Shown here: in pieces, positions 17,910 through 26,900 of the stretch
Position numbering within the stretch: position 1 is the first letter of the stretch
How the letters are laid out: each line of letters opens with the position of its first letter
Program-made: the position numbers and the translations under genes
Notes under the pieces: generated by a model
Seen by the model: the letters and a program-made list of their open reading frames with translations, nothing else
The model's database searches: none
Told to the model about the DNA's origin: nothing
Assembly (NCBI GenBank): GCA_965112735.1
Contig: OZ218951.1
Coordinates: 434,001 to 498,000 of the forward strand
DNA: 64,000 nt
Source of the DNA: Phaeosaccion multiseriatum
Lineage: Eukaryota; Ochrophyta, other classes
Reading direction: 5' to 3'

Positions 17910-18087
17910 ACGCCGCATTATATCCCAATACCGTATTGAACTGACCTTCGCTGTCAGGAGCCGCATTTTGGCCAATGATACTCGAACTGTTTTCAGTCAA
18001 ACTAATGCTTGTCAAGTCATCTGACACCAAATCACCCCACGTGTATCCGTCTGTAGTGAGACGGTTTATTTGGGAAACCTGTGTCAT
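17910..18087 (-). pseudogene. N-terminal fragment of the fibre-like gene
   Basis: The ATG at 18,087 opens 59 codons (starting MTQVSQINRL) that run to the retrotransposon's right edge in phase with the main body at 9,472-12,129. The fragment ends in the same Gly/Asn-rich turn repeat with which the main part resumes. Together they would encode a protein of about 944 residues. As it stands, transcription from the native start enters the LTR in antisense. Confidence 0.8.
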
Positions 18088-18270
18088 CTTTGTGCTACTT
18101 GAAAAGCGTCAGAGGACCTGCAAAGACCAGCGCCAGCAGGTACCTTTATTTCTACAAAGAGGATCTTTTTGTGTGGGCCTACAGCCACCCGAAGTCGTAA
18201 ATGGAACGGGTGCCGTCGGAGGAGGTGTGTCATTGCGTATCTCCTCGGCTGAAGAATACGCGCATCTCTC
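18088..18270. other. Unique spacer between fibre start and satellite array
   Basis: 183 bases without an open frame that I trust. It should contain the fibre gene promoter; no clear T-run of the type seen at other viral genes is present on the coding strand. Confidence 0.5.
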
Positions 18271-20400
18271 CGAGTGATTCGGGACAAACCACGACTTCGA
18301 GCGCATTTGGCCGACCATTTCGTGGAATTTACACTTCCGGTCGAAGCCATGATATGAGGCCTCGTGTACCGCTGGTCTACCGTGTTTGGCACCCTGAGAC
18401 GTAGTTTGGGATCCCTACGCCCCTGCGACGGGATGGTGGAGTGGTTCGAGTGATTCGGGACAAACCACGACTTCGAGCGCATTTGGCCGACCATTTCGTG
18501 GAATTTACACTTCCGGTCCGAGCCATGGTGTAAGGCCTCGTGTACCGCTGGTCTACCGTGTTTGGCACCCTGAGACGTAGTTTGGGATCCGTACGCCCCT
18601 GCGACGGGATGGTGGAGTGGTTCGAGTGATTCGGGACAAACCACGACTTCGAGCGCATTTTGCCGACCATTTCGTGGAATTTACACTTCCGGTCCGAGCC
18701 ATGATATGAGGCCTCGTGTACCGCTGGTCTACCGTGTTTGGCACCTCGAGACGTAGTTTGGGATCCGTACGCCCCTGCGACGGGATGGTGGAGTGGTTCG
18801 AGTGATTCGGGACAAACCACGACTTCGAGCGCATTTGGCCGACCATTTCGTGGAATTTACACTTCCGGTCCAAGCCATGATATGAGGCCGCGTGTACCGC
18901 TGGTCTACCGTGTTTGACACCTTGAGACGTAGTTTGGGATCCCTACGCTCCTGCGACGGGATGGTGGAGTGGTTCGAGTGATTCGGGACAAACCACAACT
19001 TCGAGCGCATTTGGCCGACCATTTCGTGGAATTTACACTTCCGGTCCAAGCCATGATATGAGGCCTCGTGTACCGCTGGTCTACCGTGTTTGGCACCCTG
19101 AGACGTAGTTTGGGATCCGTACGCCCCTGCGACGGGATGGTGGAGTGGTTCGAGTGATTCGGGACAAACCACGACTTCGAGCGCATTTGGCCGACCATTT
19201 CGTGGAATTTACACTTCCGGTCCGAGCCATGGTATGAGGCCTCGTGTACCGCTGGTCTACCGTGTTTGGCACCCTGAGACGTATTTTGGGATCCCTACGC
19301 TCCTGCGACGGGATGGTGGAGTGGTTCGCGTGATTCGGGACAAACCACGACTTCGAGCGCATTTGGCCGACCATTTCGTGGAATTTACACTTCCGGTCCA
19401 AGCCATGATATGAGGCCTCGTGTACCGCTGGTCTACCGTGTTTGACACCCTGAGACGTAGTTTGGGATCCCTACGCCCCTGCGACGGGATGGTGGAGTGG
19501 TTCGAGTGATTCGGGACAAACCACGACTTCGAGCGCATTTGGCCGACCATTTCGTGGAATTTACACTTCCGGTCCGAGCCATGATATGAGGCCGCGTGTA
19601 CCGCTGGTCTACCGTGTTTGGCACCCTGAGACGTAGTTTGGGATCCCTACGCCCCTGCGACGGGATGGTGGAGTGGTTCGAGTGATTCGGGACAAACCAC
19701 GACTTCGAGCGCATTTGGCCGACCATTTCGTGGAATTTACACTTCCGGTCCGAGCCATGATATGAGGCCTCGTGTACCGCTGGTCTACCGTGTTTGGCAC
19801 CTCGAGACGTATTTTGGGATCCGTACGCTCTTGCGACGGGATGGTGGAGTGGTTCGCGTGATTCGGGACAAACCACGACTTCGAGCGCATTTGGCCGACC
19901 ATTTCGTGGAATTTACACTTCCGGTCCGAGCCATGATATGAGGCCTCGTGTACCGCTGGTCTACCGTGTTTGGCACCCTGAGACGTAGTTTGGGATCCCT
20001 ACGCTCCTGCGACGAGATGGTGGAGTGGTTCGAGTGATTCGGGACAAACCACAACTTCGAGCGCATTTGGCCGACCATTTCGTGGAATTTACACTTCCGG
20101 TCCAAGCCATGATATGAGGCCTCGTGTACCGCTGGTCTACCGTGTTTGGCACCCTGAGACGTAGTTTGGGATCCGTACGCCCCTGCGACGGGATGGTGGA
20201 GTGGTTCGAGTGATTCGGGACAAACCACGACTTCGAGCGCATTTTGCCGACCATTTCGTGGAATTTACACTTCCGGTCCGAGCCATGATATGAGGCCTCG
20301 TGTACCGCTGGTCTACCGTGTTTGGCACCTCGAGACGTATTTTGGGATCCGTACGCCCCTGCGACGGGATGGTGGAGTGGTTCGCGTGATTCGGGTCAAA
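18271..20400. repeat. 176-bp satellite array, 12 full units plus a partial
   Basis: Units start with CGAGTGATTCGGGACAAACC (or CGCG variants) at 18,271, 18,447, 18,623, 18,799, 18,975, 19,151, 19,327, 19,503, 19,679, 19,855, 20,031 and 20,207. A thirteenth begins at 20,383 and breaks off within about 20 bases. Copies are nearly identical. Certain variants recur at three-unit (528-bp) intervals: GTATTTTGGG in the units at 19,151, 19,679 and 20,207, and CGCGTGATTC at 19,327, 19,855 and 20,383. A short inverted repeat (GTGGTT...AACCAC) spans each unit border. The apparent 97-147 codon frames on the reverse strand follow from the repeat and are not genes. Confidence 0.95.
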
Positions 20401-20523
20401 ACCACGGTCTCGTGCCAGCTCACAAAGTGTCCTGAGACACACTTACTCCACCAGCTTAAGGCTCTGACGTGTTACATCAGATATAATAAGAAAAAGGGGG
20501 GTATCTCAAGCCCTCGTTCCATC

Positions 20524-22071
20524 ATGGCGTTCCAAAACGTGCTCGATATGACGAAAGGATGTCTTCGTGAAAGCACGTCGAATCAAGCTAGCAGCACGAT
20601 TTTTACAGAAGACGAGCCGGTGGGAGTCCGCGAGGGTTACAGGGAGGCCCAGAGGGGTAAGAAACCTGAGGACTTCAGCGAGACCAAGGAGTCCAACGAG
20701 ACCAGCGAGACCAGCGAGTTCGAAGACACCAACGAGTCCAACGAGACCAAGGAGACCAAGGAGACCAAGGAGACCAAGGAGACCAAGGAGACCAAGGAGA
20801 CCAAGGAGTCCAACGAGACCAGCGAGTTCGAAGACACCAACGAGTTCGAAGACACCAACGAGACCAACGAGACCAGCGAGTTCGAAGACACCAACGAGAC
20901 CAAGGAGACGAACGAGACCAAGGAGTCCAACGAGTCCAACGAGACCAACGAGACCAAGGAGTCCAAGTCTTCTAATGACTCTCGAGGGTCTCCAGATTCA
21001 CGAGAGGCGCGAGAGGCAAGTGGAATCAGTTTGCAGGAAATGCTTCGCTCAATGAAGACTAGCCAGACGAGTGATAGTAGCCAAGCAAGCATAACAACAG
21101 GTAGAAAGGAATCTCCTGTCCGCCCAAGGACAAGGTCCGGGAAATTCTCGAAGGACCAAATGTTCTGCGAACCATTGAGAAGCAGTTTACTACGACAACA
21201 GGCCAATACACGTCATCTCGAGTCCTTCTGCACCGTTCGAGCTGGGTCTGAGGAGTATACATCGCCATCACCGTCTTCTCGGGCCGTGGTGAACCATGCT
21301 CTTCCTGTCCTTGATCGTAACCTGATGGAGGCTCCGGCTCCGATATGGAAATGGTCGGAAGGCATCGACTCAGCTTTCTGGCGTGCTTGCATCGGCGAAC
21401 TAGTTGCGACGATGCTTTTCCTCTTTATCTCCATCTCGAGTGTTGTGTCTGTGGTGCGCACGGAAGAGAGCTGCGACGCTTCTGCCTCCAGTCTATTGTC
21501 CATATCCCTCAGCTTTGGTTTCACCATCATGGTGTTGGTGTACGTATTTGCAAACGTTAGTGGAGCTAATATGAACCCTGCTGTATCTCTTGCTCTTGTT
21601 CTTTCGAGACGGATGAGTGCCCTGCGTGGTGTGGCGTACACGGTTGCACAGTGTGGAGGGGCAGTTGCGGGTACAGCTTTGGCGAGGGCTGTACACGAGG
21701 ATGCATTCGATTTTCTCGGGAATGGGGCCATCAATTCGATCTCAGATTCCGCCTCAACACTTTCCGCTTTTGTAGGTGAAATGCTGATGTCTTGCTTCTT
21801 ATGCGGCACTGTTCTAGTGGCAACGGACGCGTCTTTGGCGCAAAAAACCGAACATAACTTCTCGCTGCTACCTTTCTCGATCGGTATGGCGGTGTTTTTG
21901 GGGCATCAAGTGCTGATTCCCATCACAAACTGTAGCATCAACCCAGCTCGATCATTTGGTACCAGCGTTCTCGAGAATGAATGGGACGACCACTACATAT
22001 TTTGGGTGGCGCCAGTCACAGGGAGCGTATTGGCAGCCGGGCTTGTGGCCGCAACGAAGCGATACTTGTGA
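20524..22071 (+). CDS. Aquaporin (MIP family) with long acidic repeat extension
   Basis: A 515-residue channel. The C-terminal half (from about residue 275) has six hydrophobic segments and both NPA loops, [12 protein letters not shown] and [10 protein letters not shown], which form the pore in aquaporins. NPARS rather than NPARD suits a water channel more than an aquaglyceroporin. The first 270 residues are hydrophilic, with about 45 Glu-Thr-Lys/Ser-Asn triplet-type repeats (20,680-20,960), probably a cytoplasmic disordered tail. The frame is open back to 20,290 through satellite sequence, but the ATG at 20,524 follows an AT-rich block (about 20,478-20,495) and is preferred. It lacks introns and is flanked by viral genes, so it is probably viral; chlorella viruses are known to carry such channels. 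Confidence 0.8.
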   Translation: MAFQNVLDMTKGCLRESTSNQASSTIFTEDEPVGVREGYREAQRGKKPEDFSETKESNETSETSEFEDTNESNETKETKETKETKETKETKETKESNETSEFEDTNEFEDTNETNETSEFEDTNETKETNETKESNESNETNETKESKSSNDSRGSPDSREAREASGISLQEMLRSMKTSQTSDSSQASITTGRKESPVRPRTRSGKFSKDQMFCEPLRSSLLRQQANTRHLESFCTVRAGSEEYTSPSPSSRAVVNHALPVLDRNLMEAPAPIWKWSEGIDSAFWRACIGELVATMLFLFISISSVVSVVRTEESCDASASSLLSISLSFGFTIMVLVYVFANVSGANMNPAVSLALVLSRRMSALRGVAYTVAQCGGAVAGTALARAVHEDAFDFLGNGAINSISDSASTLSAFVGEMLMSCFLCGTVLVATDASLAQKTEHNFSLLPFSIGMAVFLGHQVLIPITNCSINPARSFGTSVLENEWDDHYIFWVAPVTGSVLAAGLVAATKRYL

Positions 22072-22242
22072 GCCCGTCAATCGAACGTATCGCCACTAGA
22101 CAGAGTTGCTGTTCTTCCATGATTTTGATCGGGGTTCTTTTTTTTTGCATGTGAAAGGAATCAGTGGCTCGACCCAATTCCAGTCCCTCCTTCACTTAAC
22201 GAAATAAAAACGGCTGTAAGTACAGACACAAGCAAAGAGACA
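22072..22242 (+). promoter_or_regulatory. Intergenic region with T-run upstream of the RPB7-like gene
   Basis: 171 bases. A run of nine T sits at about 22,138-22,146, and an AACGAAATAAAAACG block lies about 35 bases before the ATG. This is a probable viral promoter by analogy with neighbouring genes. Confidence 0.3.
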
Positions 22243-23217
22243 ATGGAAGGGGAAGATGCCTTGTTCGCAAAGAGTATACTGCGGGACACTATTAAAATCC
22301 ATCCTTCTGAGATGAACAAACGGAGAGACGACATTGTGCTCACCATATTGCGAGACAAGTTTGAGGGGAAGTGTTCTCACTACGGATACGTGAAGAAACA
22401 TAGCATTCAATTGATGCGTGTATCCATTGGAGTGCTGGAGTTTCCAAGCTTCCACGCCTATACTACGTACGACGTGGAGTTCACTGCAGACGTGTGCAAC
22501 TTGCTGGAAAAGACTCGCGTCTCTTGCAAGGTCTCCAAAGTGAACAGCTTTGGCATTCTTTGCTGTTTGAGCACTTCGGAGACGGAGCAAGATGTGTTTG
22601 CACAAGTCCTCCTTCCCAAGAACACCATTTTCATTCAGCATGATATCAACCTTGACAATGCAGCTGTTGGAGACACGATCATGGTCCAGATTCTGTCGAA
22701 GCAGTTCTCCCAGAACGACACCTACATCAGCGCTATTGCCACAGCTATAGATCCCAATCGCACCGAAACAGGGGTAGGAGAGCCTAGTCAAACGGGAAAC
22801 AAAGACACGAAGGCGATGGAAGAAGACGATGATGGGGGGAACACGGGTGTTCGCGATACGAATAGAACCCGGAGGAGCGAATCAGGCGACATAGGGGTTG
22901 GAGATGAGCAAGATGCGGATGTGGCGAGCAACGAAGATGCAGGCGATGCAGACGATGCAGACGATGACGTGGACGAGGATGAGGATGAGGATGAGGAAGA
23001 GGACGAGAACGAAGATGAAGACGAGGACGAGGATGAAGACGAGGACGAGGAGCCACAAGGCGACGACGAAGCTTTCAGTGAGGTAGACGATGATGACGAT
23101 GATATTGTCAATGATGATGATGATGATGATGATGATGATGTGGAATCGGAGGGTATCGTGAGTGACATGGAGGTTGATGAGGATGATGATGGTAGTGCGC
23201 TCGAGACGAAGGTATGA
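22243..23217 (+). CDS. RPB7-like RNA polymerase subunit with acidic tail
   Basis: A 324-residue protein. The first 170 residues fit RPB7 of viral RNA polymerase, the stalk subunit: an N-terminal IKIHPSEM strand, a KCSHYGYVK turn near residue 48, then an S1-like barrel (VSCKVSKVNSFGILC near 90) and VGDTIMVQILSK near 144. From about residue 180 the protein becomes an Asp/Glu-rich tail with runs of Asp encoded by GAT/GAC repeats (22,960-23,150), roughly doubling the usual length. With the RPB9-like gene at 3,760 it shows that the virus carried its own transcription apparatus. Confidence 0.65.
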   Translation: MEGEDALFAKSILRDTIKIHPSEMNKRRDDIVLTILRDKFEGKCSHYGYVKKHSIQLMRVSIGVLEFPSFHAYTTYDVEFTADVCNLLEKTRVSCKVSKVNSFGILCCLSTSETEQDVFAQVLLPKNTIFIQHDINLDNAAVGDTIMVQILSKQFSQNDTYISAIATAIDPNRTETGVGEPSQTGNKDTKAMEEDDDGGNTGVRDTNRTRRSESGDIGVGDEQDADVASNEDAGDADDADDDVDEDEDEDEEEDENEDEDEDEDEDEDEEPQGDDEAFSEVDDDDDDIVNDDDDDDDDDVESEGIVSDMEVDEDDDGSALETKV

Positions 23218-23236
23218 TTGGGCACAGGGGTTTGTT

Positions 23237-23285
23237 GGCACACACACACACACACCCACACACACACACACCCACACACACACAT
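23237..23285. repeat. CA microsatellite
   Basis: Interrupted (CA)n of about 48 bases between the RPB7-like and D11-like genes; a run of eight T follows at 23,290-23,297. Confidence 0.9.
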
Positions 23286-23313
23286 CAGTGGTTTTTTTTG
23301 GCAGTAGAAGTAA

Positions 23314-23952
23314 ATGGAGCATACCTTCTCGTTACTGGAGTCATACAATAAAGAGCCGAATGGTAAGAGAAAGAGTGAGATTCTGAAAGAGCTGAACGCT
23401 CTGAAGAAAGCCAACCTCGCCAAAGACAACCTTCTGTATGCCTTCAATCAGGAGAGCGTAAAGCTTCGGCTCGCGTACAGCTCGATTGGATCCAGTCCAG
23501 AGGTGTTTAGTTTGACACAGAATCAGCGATTGCTGAAGTACCTCTTCAGCATGGAGACACCGAACACCGCGCTCGTTCTCTTCCATGGCACAGGGTCGGG
23601 AAAAAGTTGCACCAGTCTCCAAATCGCCGAGAACTTCAAACACAAGTATAAGAAGAAAGCCCTCATTCTGGCACAGTCAGGAATCCAAGACCAGTTTCGC
23701 CGCGAAATCTCCAGTGTTGCCAAAATTGCGAACGAGGAGTCTTTCACGCAGCAGTGCCTATCAAATGCCTACGTCCCTAGAACCCAAAGAAAGAGCGATC
23801 CGCGATCAGTTCAGCGATCTGTCAATCGCCTCGTGAACAAGGACTTTGAGTTCCAGAGTCATGCAAAAATGTCGAACGAGGTGCGTGCTGCTCGAGAGAC
23901 GCTCAACCCGAAAGATTTCCGACGCTGGGTGGGAAAGAAGTATTCAAGATAG
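23314..23952 (+). pseudogene. D11-like viral transcription ATPase, truncated at the host junction
   Basis: The frame encodes the N-terminal domain of an NCLDV D11-like (NPH-I type) superfamily 2 ATPase: LTQNQRLLKYLFSMETPN, Walker A FHGTGSGKS near residue 92, and ALILAQSGIQDQFRRE. It continues through DFRRWVGKKYS near residue 210 and then stops. Family members continue with a DExH box and a second RecA domain, several hundred residues more. Here the DExH and everything after it are missing, and within a few bases the sequence becomes NRPS coding DNA. It cannot be a functional ATPase as it stands. Confidence 0.75.
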
Positions 23953-23985
23953 GATTGTGGGGGGGAGCGGCGGGAGTGTCGCTGT
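23935..23985. other. Virus-host junction
   Basis: On the left, D11-like codons are recognisable up to about 23,946. On the right, condensation-domain codons (VAVVLPGSL) are recognisable from about 23,970. Both genes are cut internally. There is no LTR, inverted repeat or obvious target duplication at the joint. Composition changes here too: GC-rich, Gly/Ala-rich coding follows and microsatellite-rich DNA begins downstream. Confidence 0.7.
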
Positions 23986-26900
23986 TGTTCTGCCGGGTTC
24001 GCTGATAGCGAAGCTGAGCAACCTATGCTCGAGCAGCTCCGTCACGCTGTTTGTGGGGCTCATGGGCGCGTTCCAAGTGCTGCTGGCTCGTGTGTGCGGA
24101 GCTGAGGATGTGGTGGTGGGCACTGCGCACTTCGGAAGAGACGTGGCGCAAGGCTTGGAGGGCGTGCTGGGATGCTTCGTCAACACCCTCGCGTTCCGTC
24201 TGGGCCTGGGAGGAAGCCCCAGCTTTCGGGAGGTGCTGCTTCGCGTACAGGTCGCGTATCTGGGTGCCATGAAGCATGCCCAGGCACCGTTCCACAAGGT
24301 GGTGGAGCGGGCCCAGCTGGGCACAAAGAGTGGTGGCAAGGCGCTGCAGGCCTTCTTTGTACTGCAGGAGGGAGATGCCAGCGCCGTGGAGGAGGAGGCT
24401 CTGCTGTCAGCTGGAGCACTCCACAAGATCATGACGGAGGAGGCTGGAGAGCAGCCGGCCAATAATTTTAGCAAGACTGACATCGAGCTAAGCCTTGTGC
24501 GCAGCACGGACAGTGCGTCGGACATGCACGGCAGCCTGTGCTACAATACGGCGGTGCTCGACCAGGCCACAGTGGAGACCCTGGCGCGGAGTTTCCTGGC
24601 GCTGCTGGAGAGTGCAGTGGGCAGGCCGGGCGAGAGCGTGTGGAAGCTGAGTCTCTTGGCACACGAGGACCGTGTGAAGGTGGTGGAGACGTTGAGCGGC
24701 GCTGCACTGGTGGCGGGGGATGCCAATGGAGACGAGGAGGGAGGTGCAGAGGAAGCATCGCCACCACCGCCCCTCCTGCACGCGGCTTTCGAAGGGATGG
24801 CCTCTCGCAGTCCGGAGCAGGAAGCCCTGCACGAGTATGAGACGGGTCGGGTGATGAGCTACGGGGAGCTGAATGGGCATGCGAATGCGGTGGCATGCAT
24901 GCTGCAGGGGAGGGGCGTGGGGCCGGAGTGCCTGGTGGGGGTGCTGATTGCTGGGGACTGCGTGGAGGCGGTTGTGGCAGTGCTGGGCGTGCTCAAGGCC
25001 GGGGCGGCGTACGTGCCCCTGGATCCCGAGCATCCCGACGATAGGCTGTCGATGATCGCACAAGACACCGGGCTGAGCGTCGTTCTGACGACGGCAAAGG
25101 CATCAGGCGAGTCTGAGGTGCTGGCAACCGCCGATGCCAGCTTAGCGCGGCGTGTCGGAGACGTGAGCTGTGTGGACGTGGTGGCTGTGATGCAAGTGGA
25201 GAGTACAGCGGAGCCTGTGTGCCACGCCGTGGGCGAGAACATGGCGTACGTGATTCACACGTCCGGTAGTACGGGCCGGCCAAAGGGCGTGATGATTGAG
25301 CACAGAAGCACGGCCAGCTTCATGGCGACTCTCTACGAAGAGGAACTGACCATAACGGCATCTTCGCGCGTGCTTCTGTGCAGCGCTTTGACATTTGATG
25401 TGTCTGTGGCGTCGCTGTTCGGGGCGTTGTCGTGTGGGGCGACACTGTGCTTGGCGGAGAAGGGCTCCATGCTGAACGACCTGCCGGGGCTGATACGGTC
25501 TTTGATGGTAACGGACATGTGCTGCACCCCGTCACTGCTGTCGCTGCTTCGGCCGGAAGACATCACCAATGGAGCTAAGGAGGCCACCTTACGGTCCATC
25601 GCATTGGCTGGGGAGCCGATCAAACAGGACGAAGTGGACATGTGGAGGAACCATGTGCGCCTTGTCAATAGCTACGGCCCAACAGAGGCGACGGTTTTCG
25701 CGACCGCACATGAGTACAGTCCGGGTGCCATGTCGAGTGGGTTTGTCATCGGCAAGCCTCGAGCCGGCGTGCAGGTGTATGTGGTGGACAAGCGTCTTCA
25801 GCTGGTGCCTCAGGGCGTGGAGGGCGAGCTGTGCATTGGGGGGAGGCAGCTGGCGCGTGGGTACTTGAATCGCCCAGAGCTCACGTCGAAGGCCTTCATC
25901 CCCGCGCCCTTCCTGGCGGACCAGCGCAGAGTGTATCGTACGGTAAGTCGAAAAGGTTGCCCATGGGTGTGCGGCTTTGTGTGTGTGCGTGTATTGTGTG
26001 TACATTTGGCTTGCTTTTGGCATGTCATGCAGTGACAAGCAGAGCGCAGGGGGGGGTGGAGGTAGGTTTATCTGCTGCCTATGGTGTAGTGTTCTGACGC
26101 GTCTCAAACTGAACACGTTCGGACAGGGTGACTTGGTGCGGCAGCTGGCAGACGGATCGCTGGTGTTTAGCGGTCGCCGAGACTCTCAAGTGAAGGTGCG
26201 CGGCTATCGCATTGAGTTGGGCGAGGTGGAGGCTGCGCTGCTCCATCAAGAGGGGGTGGTGAGCGCTGTGGCAGCGGTGGACAGAGAGCGCGAGATGATT
26301 GTGGCAGCTCTGACACCTTCTAGTGCCGAAGTTGAGATGGTGCTGCAAGGAGTGAGCAGGCTGCTACCGTCATACATGGTGCCGAGCACGGCTGTGGCCG
26401 TGGATGCTCTACCGATGACGAGGAGTGGGAAGAGAGACGTGAAAGAGGTGCTGAGGATGATCAAGGCGGAAGCGAAGGGAAACAAAACCGCTGTAAAGGC
26501 GTCCGACGGCGACGAGGCGTTAGGCGACACTGCCCGCCAAGTGCTGGGCATCCTGAGGCAGGCCACGGAGCAGCCTCACTTGCAGGCCAATGACGACTTG
26601 TTCGCAGAGGGAGGCACATCGTTGAGTGCAGCTCAGGCGGTTTCGCGTATTCGGGCAGAGGTTCCCGGCTTCGAGGTGAGTGACTTTGAGCACAAAGCTT
26701 TCGTCGTGTTGTGTCTCGCCCTTGTTGCTGACCCTGTTGTGTCTGTGTGACTTCTGCAGGCTCTGACAGTAATGCAGATCTTCCAGAACCGAACCGCTGT
26801 GGCACTTTCAGTGCTTGGTGCCGCGGAGGAGGGCGGAGGTCGAGGAGACAGCGGGCAAGAGTCGTCGGCAGCAAGCGAAGCCCGACTGAAGGACGAGGAG

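Noticed and set aside
18271-20400. CRISPR array or tandem protein-coding gene family in the repeat block
   Set aside because: Units are contiguous 176-bp copies with no unique spacers. The reverse-strand frames of 97-147 codons shift phase with each unit because 176 is not a multiple of three.
20290-20523. Upstream extension of the aquaporin into the satellite
   Set aside because: The added codons translate satellite DNA; a downstream ATG with an AT-rich leader is available.
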